From Njordibacter sp028825405 (GTDB taxonomy: Bacteria > Pseudomonadota > Gammaproteobacteria > Pseudomonadales > Balneatricaceae): a DNA stretch of 64,000 nucleotides. The position numbers and the translations under genes are program-made. Positions within the stretch are counted from its first letter, which is position 1. Each line of letters starts with the position of its first letter. Shown here one piece after another: positions 1 through 8,046 of the stretch. The stretch lies in the NCBI RefSeq assembly GCF_047730065.1, contig NZ_CP159829.1, forward strand, positions 992,001-1,056,000, written 5' to 3'. Under the pieces are notes generated by a model, which saw nothing but the letters and a program-made list of their open reading frames with translations, was not told the origin of the DNA and ran no database searches.

Positions 1-22
1 TGATACTCACAATTTATAAATA

Positions 23-1693
23 CTATGCGCCATCACGAATTTGGTTAAGGGTCTTGCTTGGGGTGAGGGCTTGGGGGTCGAGTTTTATATGAATTAAGGC
101 TGGTTTTTTTGCCGCTATTGCTGTGCTTAAAGCTTGAGGAAATTGGTCACTGTTAGTCACTTGGAAGGCATAAGCACCATAGGCTTTTGCTAAGGCACAA
201 AAGTCTGGATTAACCAAGTTAGTCACACTTATGCGATCAGGAAAATGCAGTTCTTGGTGCATGCGAATGGTGCCATACATGCCATTGTCGATAACCAATA
301 GCACAATGGCTGCATTTTCTTGCACGGCAGTACCAAATTCTTGCATGGTCATTTGAAAACAACCATCGCCAGCAAAAGCAATGACTGTTTTATTGGGGAA
401 AGCCATTTTTGCAGCGACAGCAGCGGGTAAGCCATAGCCCATAGAGCCACTGGTGGGCGCCAGTTGGGTGCCATATTCAGAAAACTTCCAAAAGCGGTGA
501 ATCCATGTGGCATAGTTGCCTGCGCCGTTGGTTATAATGGCATTTTTAGGCAAGGACGTTGCTAGGTGCGCCATGATGGCTGGCATCTGTACCTCACCAG
601 GATGGGCTTCAGTGGGTAGACTCGACCAGTTCTGGTAGTTTTTGTGGCATCGCGCCAAGTGATCAAAACGTTCTGGCGTCGTTTTTTGAGTGGGGCTCAA
701 TTGAGAAAGCCCCTTTGCTAATGCTTTTGGGCTGGCATGGATGGCTAAATCGGCACGGTACACTCGGCCGAGTTCTTCAGCTGAGGCGTGGATATGAATC
801 AGTTGTTGTTGGGTATCATGGACACCCAGTAATTGATAATTTTGTGATGGCACCTCTGAAAAACGCCCACCCATGAGAATGACTAAATCGGCATCGCTAA
901 TGGCCGATTTTAAATCAGGATTTATGCCTAAGCCTACATCGCCAGCATAGTTGGGGTGATTATGGTTAAACAACATTTGGCGTCGGAACGAACACGCCAC
1001 TGGCACCTTAAACCTTTCTACAAAAGCCTCTATGTGAGCCACTGAATCTGCATCCCAGCGACTCCCTCCCATAATAATGATGGGTTTATTCGCTTGCTCG
1101 ATCAGGTGAGCCAGGTGCTGTAAATCTGCTGAACTAGGGTAAGTTTCTAAAACTTCAAAGGGTTTGATTTTAGTACTGATGGCTGTGCCTGATAAGGTGT
1201 CCTCTGGTAAGACGAGTACCACAGGGCCAGGGCGTCCACTGGTGGCTACAGACCAAGCTCTGCTTACCATTTCGATAATGCGATCTGGAGAATCTATTTC
1301 GGCTACCCACTTGGCCATGCTCCCCAGATATCGTCCGTAGTCCACTTCTTGAAAAGCTTCTCTATGACGTAACTGACTATTTATTTGGCCAATAAATAAA
1401 ATCATGGGAGTGGAGTCTTGCTGCGCCACATGGATGCCAGCACTCGCATTAGTTGCCCCAGGTCCTCGTGTGACAAAACAAATACCAGGTGTACCATGAA
1501 GCTTGCCCCAGGCTTCTGCCATCATGGCAGCACCACCTTCTTGGCGAGCACTAGTGGCGACAATAGAACTGTCGTGTAAGGCGTCCAGCACCTCTAGATA
1601 ACTTTCACCTGGCACACAAAAAAGCTGTTTTACACCATGGGCTTCAAGGGCATCTACAATAAGCGCACCACCTGATTTAATCGAAGCTGTCAT
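23..1693 (-). CDS. Thiamine-pyrophosphate enzyme, acetolactate-synthase-like
   Basis: A 556-residue protein with the three-part fold of the acetolactate synthase / glyoxylate carboligase family. The N-terminal PYR domain carries the cofactor-activating glutamate in VPGES (E30). A central Rossmann-like domain follows, and the C-terminal PP domain shows the TPP/Mg signature GDGCF followed about 25 residues later by DNGMYG. These enzymes decarboxylate a 2-oxo acid and transfer or release the aldehyde unit in the cytoplasm. No ilvN-type regulatory subunit is adjacent, so a biosynthetic IlvB role is not supported; a catabolic 2-oxo acid decarboxylase or carboligase is as likely. The panE-like gene lies just upstream on the same strand with a 73-bp gap, so the two may be co-transcribed. 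Family certain, substrate unknown. Confidence 0.85.
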   Translation of the reverse strand: MTASIKSGGALIVDALEAHGVKQLFCVPGESYLEVLDALHDSSIVATSARQEGGAAMMAEAWGKLHGTPGICFVTRGPGATNASAGIHVAQQDSTPMILFIGQINSQLRHREAFQEVDYGRYLGSMAKWVAEIDSPDRIIEMVSRAWSVATSGRPGPVVLVLPEDTLSGTAISTKIKPFEVLETYPSSADLQHLAHLIEQANKPIIIMGGSRWDADSVAHIEAFVERFKVPVACSFRRQMLFNHNHPNYAGDVGLGINPDLKSAISDADLVILMGGRFSEVPSQNYQLLGVHDTQQQLIHIHASAEELGRVYRADLAIHASPKALAKGLSQLSPTQKTTPERFDHLARCHKNYQNWSSLPTEAHPGEVQMPAIMAHLATSLPKNAIITNGAGNYATWIHRFWKFSEYGTQLAPTSGSMGYGLPAAVAAKMAFPNKTVIAFAGDGCFQMTMQEFGTAVQENAAIVLLVIDNGMYGTIRMHQELHFPDRISVTNLVNPDFCALAKAYGAYAFQVTNSDQFPQALSTAIAAKKPALIHIKLDPQALTPSKTLNQIRDGA

Positions 1694-1766
1694 AATTTTC
1701 CTTTGTCTGTGTTGCAGGCGTTTTAGTGCTTTTTAGTAGGCATCTAAGGCTATTTTTTGGCAAGCC

Positions 1767-2741
1767 TTAACTTACACATATGCGTCTCAAGTCTTCACAA
1801 ACTTGCTTATGGCCTGCACAGGGTAAATGATAAAGGGCACCTTGTTCAATAATATAGTGGTTGATGGCCTCAACTTCTGTTGGTCTGCCTGCTTGGCAGT
1901 CTTGCAACATGGATGATTTATTGAGCGCAGTTTGCTGCAAAATTCGTAATGCAGTTTTCAGTAATCCTTGACCCATTGGGGCGATGCCTAAACGGGCCAT
2001 GACATCTTGAGTTTCTATACACAACTGCTGCAACCTCGGTCGACCCTGAGGATGATTAATGAGTTCACCATTGGCACATTGATAGATGGCAGTGAGCGCA
2101 TTAATTACACTGTTAATGGCTAGTTTGTGCCACATTGGCGTACGAATGTCTGTATGCCACGCAATATTTAGCAGCGGTGGTTGGTCTTGTTGGTTTTCAT
2201 TATTCGGCTTGATGGCAAGCAAGTTGACAATAAAGTTGGGAATTTCAGCAGCCAACAAATGGTCACTAAAACTCCCAATGAAGGTTTCACCCTTACCCGC
2301 ACGAACCACGTCAAATGGTCCTTTGCGCCAGGCACCATCGGTAGTAGTGGCGCAATAAATATTAGCTTTGGGTAATGCTCGTTGCAACGCTTGGGCATTG
2401 CCCATACCATTTTGTAACAAGATAATGTGGGCGTCATCAGCTAAGTGCTGTCGCCATGGCATAATGGCTTCTAAAGTGGCGTAGGATTTACAGCAAACTA
2501 AAAGGTGTTTAATTTTAGTATCAAGGCGGTTGCTGGGCACCAAAGCTTCAGCTTTTACAAAGCTTAGGTATTTACCTTCGGTCACCCGTACGCCACCAAG
2601 TTTTTGGTATTGAGCCAGTTGAGCCGCGTCTTTTAATAGCAAAGTGACGCGGAATCCGCGGTGGGTCAGGGCGCTGGCCCAAAGGCTGCCAATGGCTCCG
2701 ACACCACAAATGTGCCAAGGGTAGGATGGAGGACGGGTCAT
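1767..2741 (-). CDS. panE: 2-dehydropantoate 2-reductase (ketopantoate reductase)
   Basis: A 324-residue protein of normal length for the ApbA/PanE family. The N-terminus has the NADPH-binding Rossmann motif GVGAIGSLW. The helical C-terminal domain carries the family motif MWHKLAINSVINALTA, whose lysine and asparagine are the catalytic and substrate-binding residues in characterised PanE. The reaction reduces ketopantoate to pantoate in coenzyme A synthesis. It is transcribed away from yajQ and upstream of the TPP enzyme. Several PanE-like paralogues act on other 2-oxo acids, so pairing with a TPP enzyme could instead reflect 2-oxo acid or acetohydroxy-acid metabolism. Family call strong, exact substrate moderate. 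Confidence 0.82.
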   Translation of the reverse strand: MTRPPSYPWHICGVGAIGSLWASALTHRGFRVTLLLKDAAQLAQYQKLGGVRVTEGKYLSFVKAEALVPSNRLDTKIKHLLVCCKSYATLEAIMPWRQHLADDAHIILLQNGMGNAQALQRALPKANIYCATTTDGAWRKGPFDVVRAGKGETFIGSFSDHLLAAEIPNFIVNLLAIKPNNENQQDQPPLLNIAWHTDIRTPMWHKLAINSVINALTAIYQCANGELINHPQGRPRLQQLCIETQDVMARLGIAPMGQGLLKTALRILQQTALNKSSMLQDCQAGRPTEVEAINHYIIEQGALYHLPCAGHKQVCEDLRRICVS

Positions 2742-2796
2742 GGGTTACAATATTACTATTAAGAGTTGTACTGTATTTTAACAAAGGAATTTACTA

Positions 2797-3279
2797 ATGC
2801 CATCATTTGATGTGGTTTCAGAACTCGACAGCCATGAAGTGTCTAATGCCTTAGATCAAGCTAACCGTGAAGTCATCACACGATATGACTTTAAAGGCAC
2901 TAATGCACGTTTTGAACAAGGTGAAGATCTGGTCACCATGCATGCTGACGTAGAGTTCCAACTGCAACAGATGTTACCTATATTACATGAAAAGCTCATC
3001 AAACGAGGTGTCGACATTCGTTGTTTAGAGGTTAAAGACCCAGAAACCACGAACATGAAAAGCCGTCAGGTAGTTTTGATGCGTACAGGTTTAGATAAAG
3101 AACTGGCTAAGAAAGTGGTGAAGTTCTTAAAAGAGAAAAAACTCAAAGTGCAGAGCCAAGTTCAGGGTGAGCAGGTCAGGGTAACTGGCAAAAAACGTGA
3201 CGATTTGCAAGAAGCGATTGCCAGCTTGCGTGAAGGTGAGTTTGATTTACCACTGCAGTTTAATAACTTCAGAGATTAA
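2797..3279 (+). CDS. yajQ: YajQ family nucleotide-binding protein
   Basis: A 160-residue protein matching the full length of the YajQ/DUF520 family. It begins MPSFDVVSELD, includes the conserved NREVITRYDFKGT segment and ends with the family's FDLPLQFNNFRD tail. YajQ proteins have two ferredoxin-like domains; homologues in Xanthomonas and Pseudomonas bind cyclic di-GMP and act with a LysR-type regulator, while the E. coli protein binds nucleotides and tRNA in vitro. It is divergent from panE with a 55-bp gap, and a purine-rich AAAGGAA lies upstream of the ATG. The family is unmistakable; the regulatory role is inferred from homologues. Confidence 0.95.
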   Translation: MPSFDVVSELDSHEVSNALDQANREVITRYDFKGTNARFEQGEDLVTMHADVEFQLQQMLPILHEKLIKRGVDIRCLEVKDPETTNMKSRQVVLMRTGLDKELAKKVVKFLKEKKLKVQSQVQGEQVRVTGKKRDDLQEAIASLREGEFDLPLQFNNFRD

Positions 3280-3336
3280 TAGTGATGTTGAGTGCCCATA
3301 ACCCAAACCCTGTTGTTAGATTGGAATTATAAATCA

Positions 3337-4551
3337 ATGTCTAAGCCTGTAAAGCTGTTGAGTTTGGTGGTTGTTTGCGCCTGTACCTTGTTGGCGATTA
3401 ACTTTGGTATGCGCGCATCATTTGGTTTTTTTATGACCCCTATATCCAACGAATTTGGTTATGGGCGTGAGATTTTTGCATTCTCCTTAGCGCTACAAAA
3501 CCTTTGTTGGGGTTTATTCCAACCTATTTCAGGGGCCATAGCCGATCGTTATGGCGCTGTTAAGTCTATTTATATGGGTTCAATAGCTTATGGCTTAGGT
3601 CTTTATGTGACTGCCACAGCGGACAGCTTTTGGGATCTGCATATAGGCGCTGGCATTCTTGTAGGTATGGGAATAGCAGGGACCGGTATGGGCGTGGTGT
3701 TGCCTGCTTTAGCTCGCATGGTGAGTGAAGAAAAGCGTGGGCTGGCCTTAGGTTTAGGCACAGCAGCAGCCTCTTTTGGTCAACTACTGGTGATTCCTGT
3801 AGCGCAAGAATTTATTGCTGCCTATGGTTGGCAAATTACATTGATGATTTTGGCAGGTGGCTCAATGTGCATGCTGCTATTGTCTGGCCCTTTTCAAAAT
3901 GATAGCCAACGTGCTGCAGCCTCAAGTTTAGAGCAAGATCAAAGCTTGTCTGAAGCCCTTAAAGAGGCTGGTGGACACGTTCACTATTGGTTACTTATCG
4001 CAGGTTTTTTTGTCTGTGGTTTTCAGTTAGCGTTTATCACCGTGCATATGCCAGCTTATTTATCTGACAATGGCTTTGAAGCCAGTGTGGCCGTTGTTAG
4101 TTTGTCATTAATTGGTTTGTTTAACATTTTTGGTTGTTTGTTATTTGGCTCATTATCAGGCAAATATTCTAAGAAAAATCTGTTGGGCCTTATCTACCTA
4201 TTGCGTGCCGTGGCCATTGCAGCCTTTATGATCACCCCTATGAGCACCAACTCTATTTACCTCTTTTCTATTGTCACTGGCTTTTTGTGGCTCGCCACAG
4301 TGCCACCTACTTCGGGTATCGTGGCGCAAATGTTTGGTTTAAAACATATGGGTAGCCTTTATGGCATCGTCTTTTTAAACCATCAATTAGGCTCATTTTT
4401 AGGGGTCTGGTTAGGTGGTTATTTTTATGACACAACGGGCAATTATGACAATGTTTGGTGGGCTGCTGCCGCCATTGCCTTGGTCACTGCCGCTATTCAT
4501 ATTTTTATTGATGAACGACCTGTAAACCGGCTTAGAATGGCAACAGCCTAG
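3337..4551 (+). CDS. Major facilitator superfamily transporter
   Basis: About 404 residues with twelve hydrophobic segments, the normal size for an MFS permease. The loop after the second membrane segment contains GAIADRYGAVK, a version of the MFS motif GxxxDRxGxR. The overall pattern resembles the oxalate/formate antiporter-like monocarboxylate MFS subgroup. A GTG start 45 nt upstream is possible, but the ATG at 3337 is preferred because GGAA sits about 10 nt before it and the protein then begins with a short basic N-terminus running into the first membrane helix. It follows yajQ closely and ends at a hairpin before trhO. Substrate unknown. Confidence 0.8.
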   Translation: MSKPVKLLSLVVVCACTLLAINFGMRASFGFFMTPISNEFGYGREIFAFSLALQNLCWGLFQPISGAIADRYGAVKSIYMGSIAYGLGLYVTATADSFWDLHIGAGILVGMGIAGTGMGVVLPALARMVSEEKRGLALGLGTAAASFGQLLVIPVAQEFIAAYGWQITLMILAGGSMCMLLLSGPFQNDSQRAAASSLEQDQSLSEALKEAGGHVHYWLLIAGFFVCGFQLAFITVHMPAYLSDNGFEASVAVVSLSLIGLFNIFGCLLFGSLSGKYSKKNLLGLIYLLRAVAIAAFMITPMSTNSIYLFSIVTGFLWLATVPPTSGIVAQMFGLKHMGSLYGIVFLNHQLGSFLGVWLGGYFYDTTGNYDNVWWAAAAIALVTAAIHIFIDERPVNRLRMATA

Positions 4552-4561
4552 ACATCAAGTT

Positions 4562-4600
4562 GCCCAGGGCAGCAATTAGTTATCCCGCTGGGCCTGTTTT
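4562..4600 (+). terminator. Rho-independent terminator after the MFS gene
   Basis: The inverted repeat GCCCAG (4562-4567) and CTGGGC (4588-4593) is followed by CTGTTTTTCTT on the plus strand. It lies 11 bp after the MFS stop and overlaps the last codons of the convergent trhO gene, whose stop is at 4576. The T-run is present only in the plus direction. Confidence 0.6.
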
Positions 4601-5565
4601 TCTTGGGCTTTAGCCTTGCGCCGCAGAGCAATAGTCTCCGCAGCGTCTGCACCTAAGTGACCTTCGCCACGCTCTTGGGCAAGCTGCATTTGATGCTGGC
4701 GTTCTTCAAAACGTTGACGCTGCTCAGGCGTGTGTTTGTCAAAGCAATGTGGGCAACTGATCCCTTCTAGGTATTTATCGCTGCTTTGTTCTTGCTTTGT
4801 AATGGGCAAGCGACAGGCATGACATTGGTCGTAATGACCCTTTTCCAGTTGGTGGTTTACTGTCACTCGGTTATCAAAGACAAAGCACTCACCTTGCCAC
4901 ATCGTCTCTGCTTCTGGCACTTCTTCTAGGTATTTTAAAATGCCACCTTGAAGGTGATAGACCTCATCAAAACCTTGTTCTTTTAGGTAGGCGGTGGATT
5001 TTTCACAACGGATACCACCGGTACAAAACATGGCCACTTTTTTATTAGTTTTGGGGTCAAGGTTGTTACTCACATAGGTTGGAAATTCACGAAAAGAAGT
5101 GGTGTTTGGGTTCAATGCACCCTCAAAGGTGCCCACCTTTACCTCGTAGTCATTGCGTGTATCCACCACTACAACGTCTGGATCTGCAATTAAAGCATTC
5201 CAATCTTTGGGCTTAACATAAGTGCCTACCACTTGTTTAGGGTCGATACCCTCCACCCCCATGGTGACGATTTCTTTTTTCAGTTTTACTTTCGTGCGAT
5301 AGAACGGATTACTGGCTTCAAAAGACTCTTTAATGACCATATTACTAAGGCGTGCATCCTTCTCAAACCAAGCCAATAATACATCAATGCCTTTGTGATG
5401 ACCGGCTACGGTGCCATTGATGCCTTCAGATGCGAGTAACAAAGTGCCACGAATATTGTTGTACTCCATGACTTTAAGCAGCGGTTGCCGCAGGTCTTGG
5501 AACCTTTCTAGGGTGACAAATTTATACAGGGCACAGACAACAATGTGAGACTGACCAGGGGTCAT
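4576..5565 (-). CDS. trhO: tRNA uridine(34) hydroxylase, rhodanese-type
   Basis: A 329-residue protein of the YceA/TrhO family. An N-terminal acylphosphatase-like domain includes LLLASEGINGTVAG. The rhodanese domain (about residues 115-215) has the catalytic cysteine C181 in the loop CTGGIRCEKS, and the C-terminal tail has paired cysteines (CHACR, CPHC) and is rich in charged residues. TrhO makes 5-hydroxyuridine at tRNA position 34, part of wobble-uridine modification. It is convergent with the MFS gene. A long inverted repeat lies in its 5' leader. All family landmarks are present. Confidence 0.92.
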   Translation of the reverse strand: MTPGQSHIVVCALYKFVTLERFQDLRQPLLKVMEYNNIRGTLLLASEGINGTVAGHHKGIDVLLAWFEKDARLSNMVIKESFEASNPFYRTKVKLKKEIVTMGVEGIDPKQVVGTYVKPKDWNALIADPDVVVVDTRNDYEVKVGTFEGALNPNTTSFREFPTYVSNNLDPKTNKKVAMFCTGGIRCEKSTAYLKEQGFDEVYHLQGGILKYLEEVPEAETMWQGECFVFDNRVTVNHQLEKGHYDQCHACRLPITKQEQSSDKYLEGISCPHCFDKHTPEQRQRFEERQHQMQLAQERGEGHLGADAAETIALRRKAKAQEKQAQRDN

Positions 5566-5607
5566 AATAGGTTCCTTAGCGAGCCGAAACGTAAATCCGG
5601 AGCTTAG

Positions 5608-5638
5608 ACGACGTTGGCATCATTAGCGCGCAACGTCT
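5608..5638. repeat. Inverted repeat in the trhO upstream region
   Basis: GACGTTG at 5610-5616 is mirrored by CAACGTC at 5631-5637, with AGACG just outside allowing slipped pairing. It lies about 45-70 bp upstream of the trhO start. No T-run follows on the minus strand, the direction in which the EamA and trhO genes are read, so it is not an obvious terminator for them. It could be an RNA hairpin in the trhO leader or a protein site. Confidence 0.4.
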
Positions 5639-5692
5639 GTTATTTTAAAAACAAGCTGTATTTTACTTGATAAATAGCCAAGCATTCAAATA

Positions 5693-6622
5693 TTAATGGG
5701 GTGCATTAATTTTGCTTACAGTCTTTCTAGGTTGCACCAGCACTAAGCCTGATAACATGCACCCAAGGGCAAGCCATATGAGGGAACTGTGACTTTCTCC
5801 CAATATGATAATGCCCAACAAGACCCCAGATAATGTAACGACATAGGCCACCTGACTGGCGAACACGGCGCCACTCAGACCCACGATCCAAATGTAGCCG
5901 GCGTAGGCGATCACATGCAATACACTATTCGCTAAAATACCCCATTCAACAGAGGTCCATGCCTGACTCAGATCTACCCACGAACCCGTTGCTAAAGTTA
6001 GGGGCGTGCAAATGACCAGACCAATAATAGACGCGCCATACAAGATATTGAGTGGGTGCATATTAGGAGGTGTTTTAAGGGCAAGGTAATTACCTTCAAT
6101 CGCATAAAAGAAGGGGGCAATAAGAGCCACCAACATAAATAGGCCGATGCCTTGGCTGCTAAAATCGGCTTCTGGACCAAGAATTAATAGGATCGCCAAG
6201 GCACCCAGCAAAATACCCAACATACGCAGGCTATCAAAACGTTCACTTTTAATGACTAAAGCAATTAATAGTGAAAACATAGGCACAGTGGCAATGCCTA
6301 TGGCTAATAAACCAGCGGGGATATGGGCGGCGACCATATAAGTGAACGTATTTGGGATCACAGTACCTGCCAATGCCACAATGGTATAAAAGCGCAAATG
6401 GACCCAACTCATAGGCAAAGAGGTGCCTTGAAAGCGAGCCATAATACTGAGCAACAGAGCCCCAAATGCCAGTTGCCAAAAAATTAAACCCAAAGGTTCA
6501 TGGCCAGTGGAAACAATGTGTTTAGTAATGATAATGGTACTACCCCAAACACTGCCTAATAGCAGTAACCAAGCTAAGGGTACGAGATTGGTTGGGTTAA
6601 GTTTTAGAGGTATTTTATACAC
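5693..6622 (-). CDS. EamA-family (DMT superfamily) permease
   Basis: A 309-residue inner-membrane protein with about ten hydrophobic helices arranged as two EamA repeats, the usual size and layout of the drug/metabolite transporter superfamily. The first repeat has the typical WLLLLGSVWGSTIIITK opening. Such proteins export amino acids, metabolites or drugs, or salvage nucleotide precursors; the sequence does not identify the substrate. It lies 127 bp upstream of trhO on the same strand and downstream of the alkyltransferase-like gene. It is not closely similar to the second EamA protein at 11.7-12.6 kb. Confidence 0.85.
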   Translation of the reverse strand: MYKIPLKLNPTNLVPLAWLLLLGSVWGSTIIITKHIVSTGHEPLGLIFWQLAFGALLLSIMARFQGTSLPMSWVHLRFYTIVALAGTVIPNTFTYMVAAHIPAGLLAIGIATVPMFSLLIALVIKSERFDSLRMLGILLGALAILLILGPEADFSSQGIGLFMLVALIAPFFYAIEGNYLALKTPPNMHPLNILYGASIIGLVICTPLTLATGSWVDLSQAWTSVEWGILANSVLHVIAYAGYIWIVGLSGAVFASQVAYVVTLSGVLLGIIILGESHSSLIWLALGCMLSGLVLVQPRKTVSKINAPH

Positions 6623-6684
6623 GTAAATTTTTCCCTGATTCTTATTCAGTAAGTTTTAAAACCTTTAATGTGTTGCGCTGCCCG

Positions 6685-7032
6685 TTAGGGTTGCCATTGA
6701 TAGACTTTCATCGGTACTTTGTGGTTTTTTAACCGTATGCCTTCTTGTTCCAGTTTTTCACACTGGCGCAAAAAGTTTTCTGTGGTCGGTGGAAAGGCGA
6801 GTTTACCGCTGGATGTGATGACCCGGTGCCAAGGTAAGCTTGAATCTTGAGGCAAATGTCGTAAACACCAACCGACCCAACGAGCAGCTCCTGTTTGTCC
6901 AGCTAGGTTAGCGAGTTGACCATAGCTGGCTACCTTGCCATAGGGGATAGCCGCAATCGTTTGGTACAGCTGCTGGCGCTTTATTACAGGTTGCACCTCA
7001 TGCTGTTGCTGGTGTAGTTTTGGGTCTTTCAT
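6685..7032 (-). CDS. Alkyltransferase-like protein (ATL, MGMT family)
   Basis: A small protein related to the DNA-binding domain of O6-methylguanine-DNA methyltransferase. It contains the helix-turn-helix region IPYGKVASYGQLANLAG and the segment around the methyltransferase active site, but reads PWHRV where MGMT enzymes have PCHRV. The acceptor cysteine is thus replaced by tryptophan, the hallmark of ATL proteins such as E. coli YbaZ and S. pombe Atl1. These cannot remove alkyl groups; they bind O6-alkylguanine and hand the lesion to nucleotide excision repair. The ATG at 7032 gives 115 residues; a GTG at 7062 would add ten. It is divergent from fxsA. Confidence 0.88.
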   Translation of the reverse strand: MKDPKLHQQQHEVQPVIKRQQLYQTIAAIPYGKVASYGQLANLAGQTGAARWVGWCLRHLPQDSSLPWHRVITSSGKLAFPPTTENFLRQCEKLEQEGIRLKNHKVPMKVYQWQP

Positions 7033-7083
7033 TTTTATAGTTTGGCCGCATATAATTGACACAGTTCATTTAACTAAGACTAC

Positions 7084-7590
7084 ATGATTATGCGTTTTCT
7101 TTTTGCCCTATTTATTGCTATTCCTATTCTTGAAATGGTGGTGCTGATTCAAGTGGGCCAACAAATTGGAGCTTTGTGGACCATTGTTTTGGTATTGCTC
7201 ACCGCTTTTATAGGCATCAACCTGCTTCGCTACCAAGGGCTATCCACTTTAAGCCGAGCTACTTGGCGTATGCAATCTGGACAAATTCCGGCTCAAGAAA
7301 TGCTAGAAGGTATTTTGCTCGCGGTGGGTGGTGCTTTATTGTTAACGCCTGGGTTCGTGACCGACACCGTTGGATTTTTGCTATTAGTGCCCTTGACGCG
7401 ACAATTTTTTGCTAGCCGTTTGATGGGACGCTTTAAATCTTTTGCCAGTGCTAATGTGACTGGAGGTGGTTTTGGTGCTGGGGGTTTCTCAAAAGGTGGC
7501 TTTAATACTGACATTAACAGCGACCAAAGTATCATAGATGGTGAGTTTGAAGTGCCTAAAAAACCCCTATCAGAAGATAAGCTTGAATAA
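7084..7590 (+). CDS. fxsA: FxsA family membrane protein
   Basis: A 168-residue protein. The first 110 residues contain membrane segments with the family landmarks, starting LFALFIAIPILEM, followed by IGINLLRYQGLSTL and the glycine/proline-rich GGALLLTPGFVTDTVGF. The tail (about 119-140) is Gly/Phe-rich. FxsA (YtzA family) in E. coli alleviates phage T7 exclusion by the F plasmid when overproduced; its normal role is unclear. Placement just upstream of groES-groEL is a common gammaproteobacterial arrangement. There are two close ATG codons (7084 and 7090); neither has a strong ribosome-binding site. Confidence 0.92.
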   Translation: MIMRFLFALFIAIPILEMVVLIQVGQQIGALWTIVLVLLTAFIGINLLRYQGLSTLSRATWRMQSGQIPAQEMLEGILLAVGGALLLTPGFVTDTVGFLLLVPLTRQFFASRLMGRFKSFASANVTGGGFGAGGFSKGGFNTDINSDQSIIDGEFEVPKKPLSEDKLE

Positions 7591-7623
7591 AGTCTATTTA
7601 TCTAAACTTTATTTTAGTTTTGC

Positions 7624-7650
7624 TATTGAAAACCACACTTCACCCCATAT
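7624..7650 (+). promoter_or_regulatory. Sigma-32 (heat-shock) type promoter for groESL
   Basis: TTGAAA at 7626-7631 and CCCCATAT at 7643-7650, separated by 11 bp, match the sigma-32 consensus CTTGAAA ... CCCCATNT; the -10 element is perfect at its defined positions. It lies about 70 bp upstream of the groES start and 33 bp after fxsA. No CIRCE inverted repeat was seen, pointing to RpoH rather than HrcA control. Confidence 0.75.
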
Positions 7651-7719
7651 CTAATGGATCACTATAAACAACAATTCCAGCGTTGCTGGAGACAAATACA
7701 CTTTAGGAGTGCAAGCATA

Positions 7720-8013
7720 ATGAGCATCCGTCCTTTACACGATCGCGTTGTAATTCGTCGTCAGGAAGAAGAAGCAACAAGTGCTGGTGGCATCGTGCTA
7801 CCAGGTAGTGCGGCAGAAAAGCCAAACCAAGGCGAAGTTTTGGCAGTAGGCCCAGGTCGTATTACTACCAATGGCGAACAACAAGCAATGAGCGTTAAGG
7901 TTGGCGATACTGTATTGTTTGGCCCTTATGCTGGTAACAGCACTGCTAAGATCAACGGTGATGAAGTCCTCATCGTTAGTGAAAGTGAAATTTACGGCGT
8001 ACTTGAAGCTTAA
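7720..8013 (+). CDS. groES: Co-chaperonin GroES
   Basis: A 97-residue protein of standard GroES length, opening MSIRPLHDRVVIRRQEEE. The mobile loop that docks on GroEL (SAGGIVLPGSAAEKP) and the conserved GEVLAVGPG strand are present. A longer frame could begin at 7654, but the ATG at 7720 has AGGAG nine bases upstream and gives the family N-terminus. It forms the heptameric lid of the GroEL folding chamber. It is the first gene of the groESL operon, 33 bp before groEL, under the heat-shock promoter described above. Confidence 0.98.
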   Translation: MSIRPLHDRVVIRRQEEEATSAGGIVLPGSAAEKPNQGEVLAVGPGRITTNGEQQAMSVKVGDTVLFGPYAGNSTAKINGDEVLIVSESEIYGVLEA

Positions 8014-8046
8014 CTTAACCCTATTTTTGATGAAGGAATTTTTGAC

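Noticed and set aside
2086..2437. Open frames opposite to or overlapping panE.
   Set aside because: They lie inside a well-supported gene and show no protein features; similar shadows across the window were left out.
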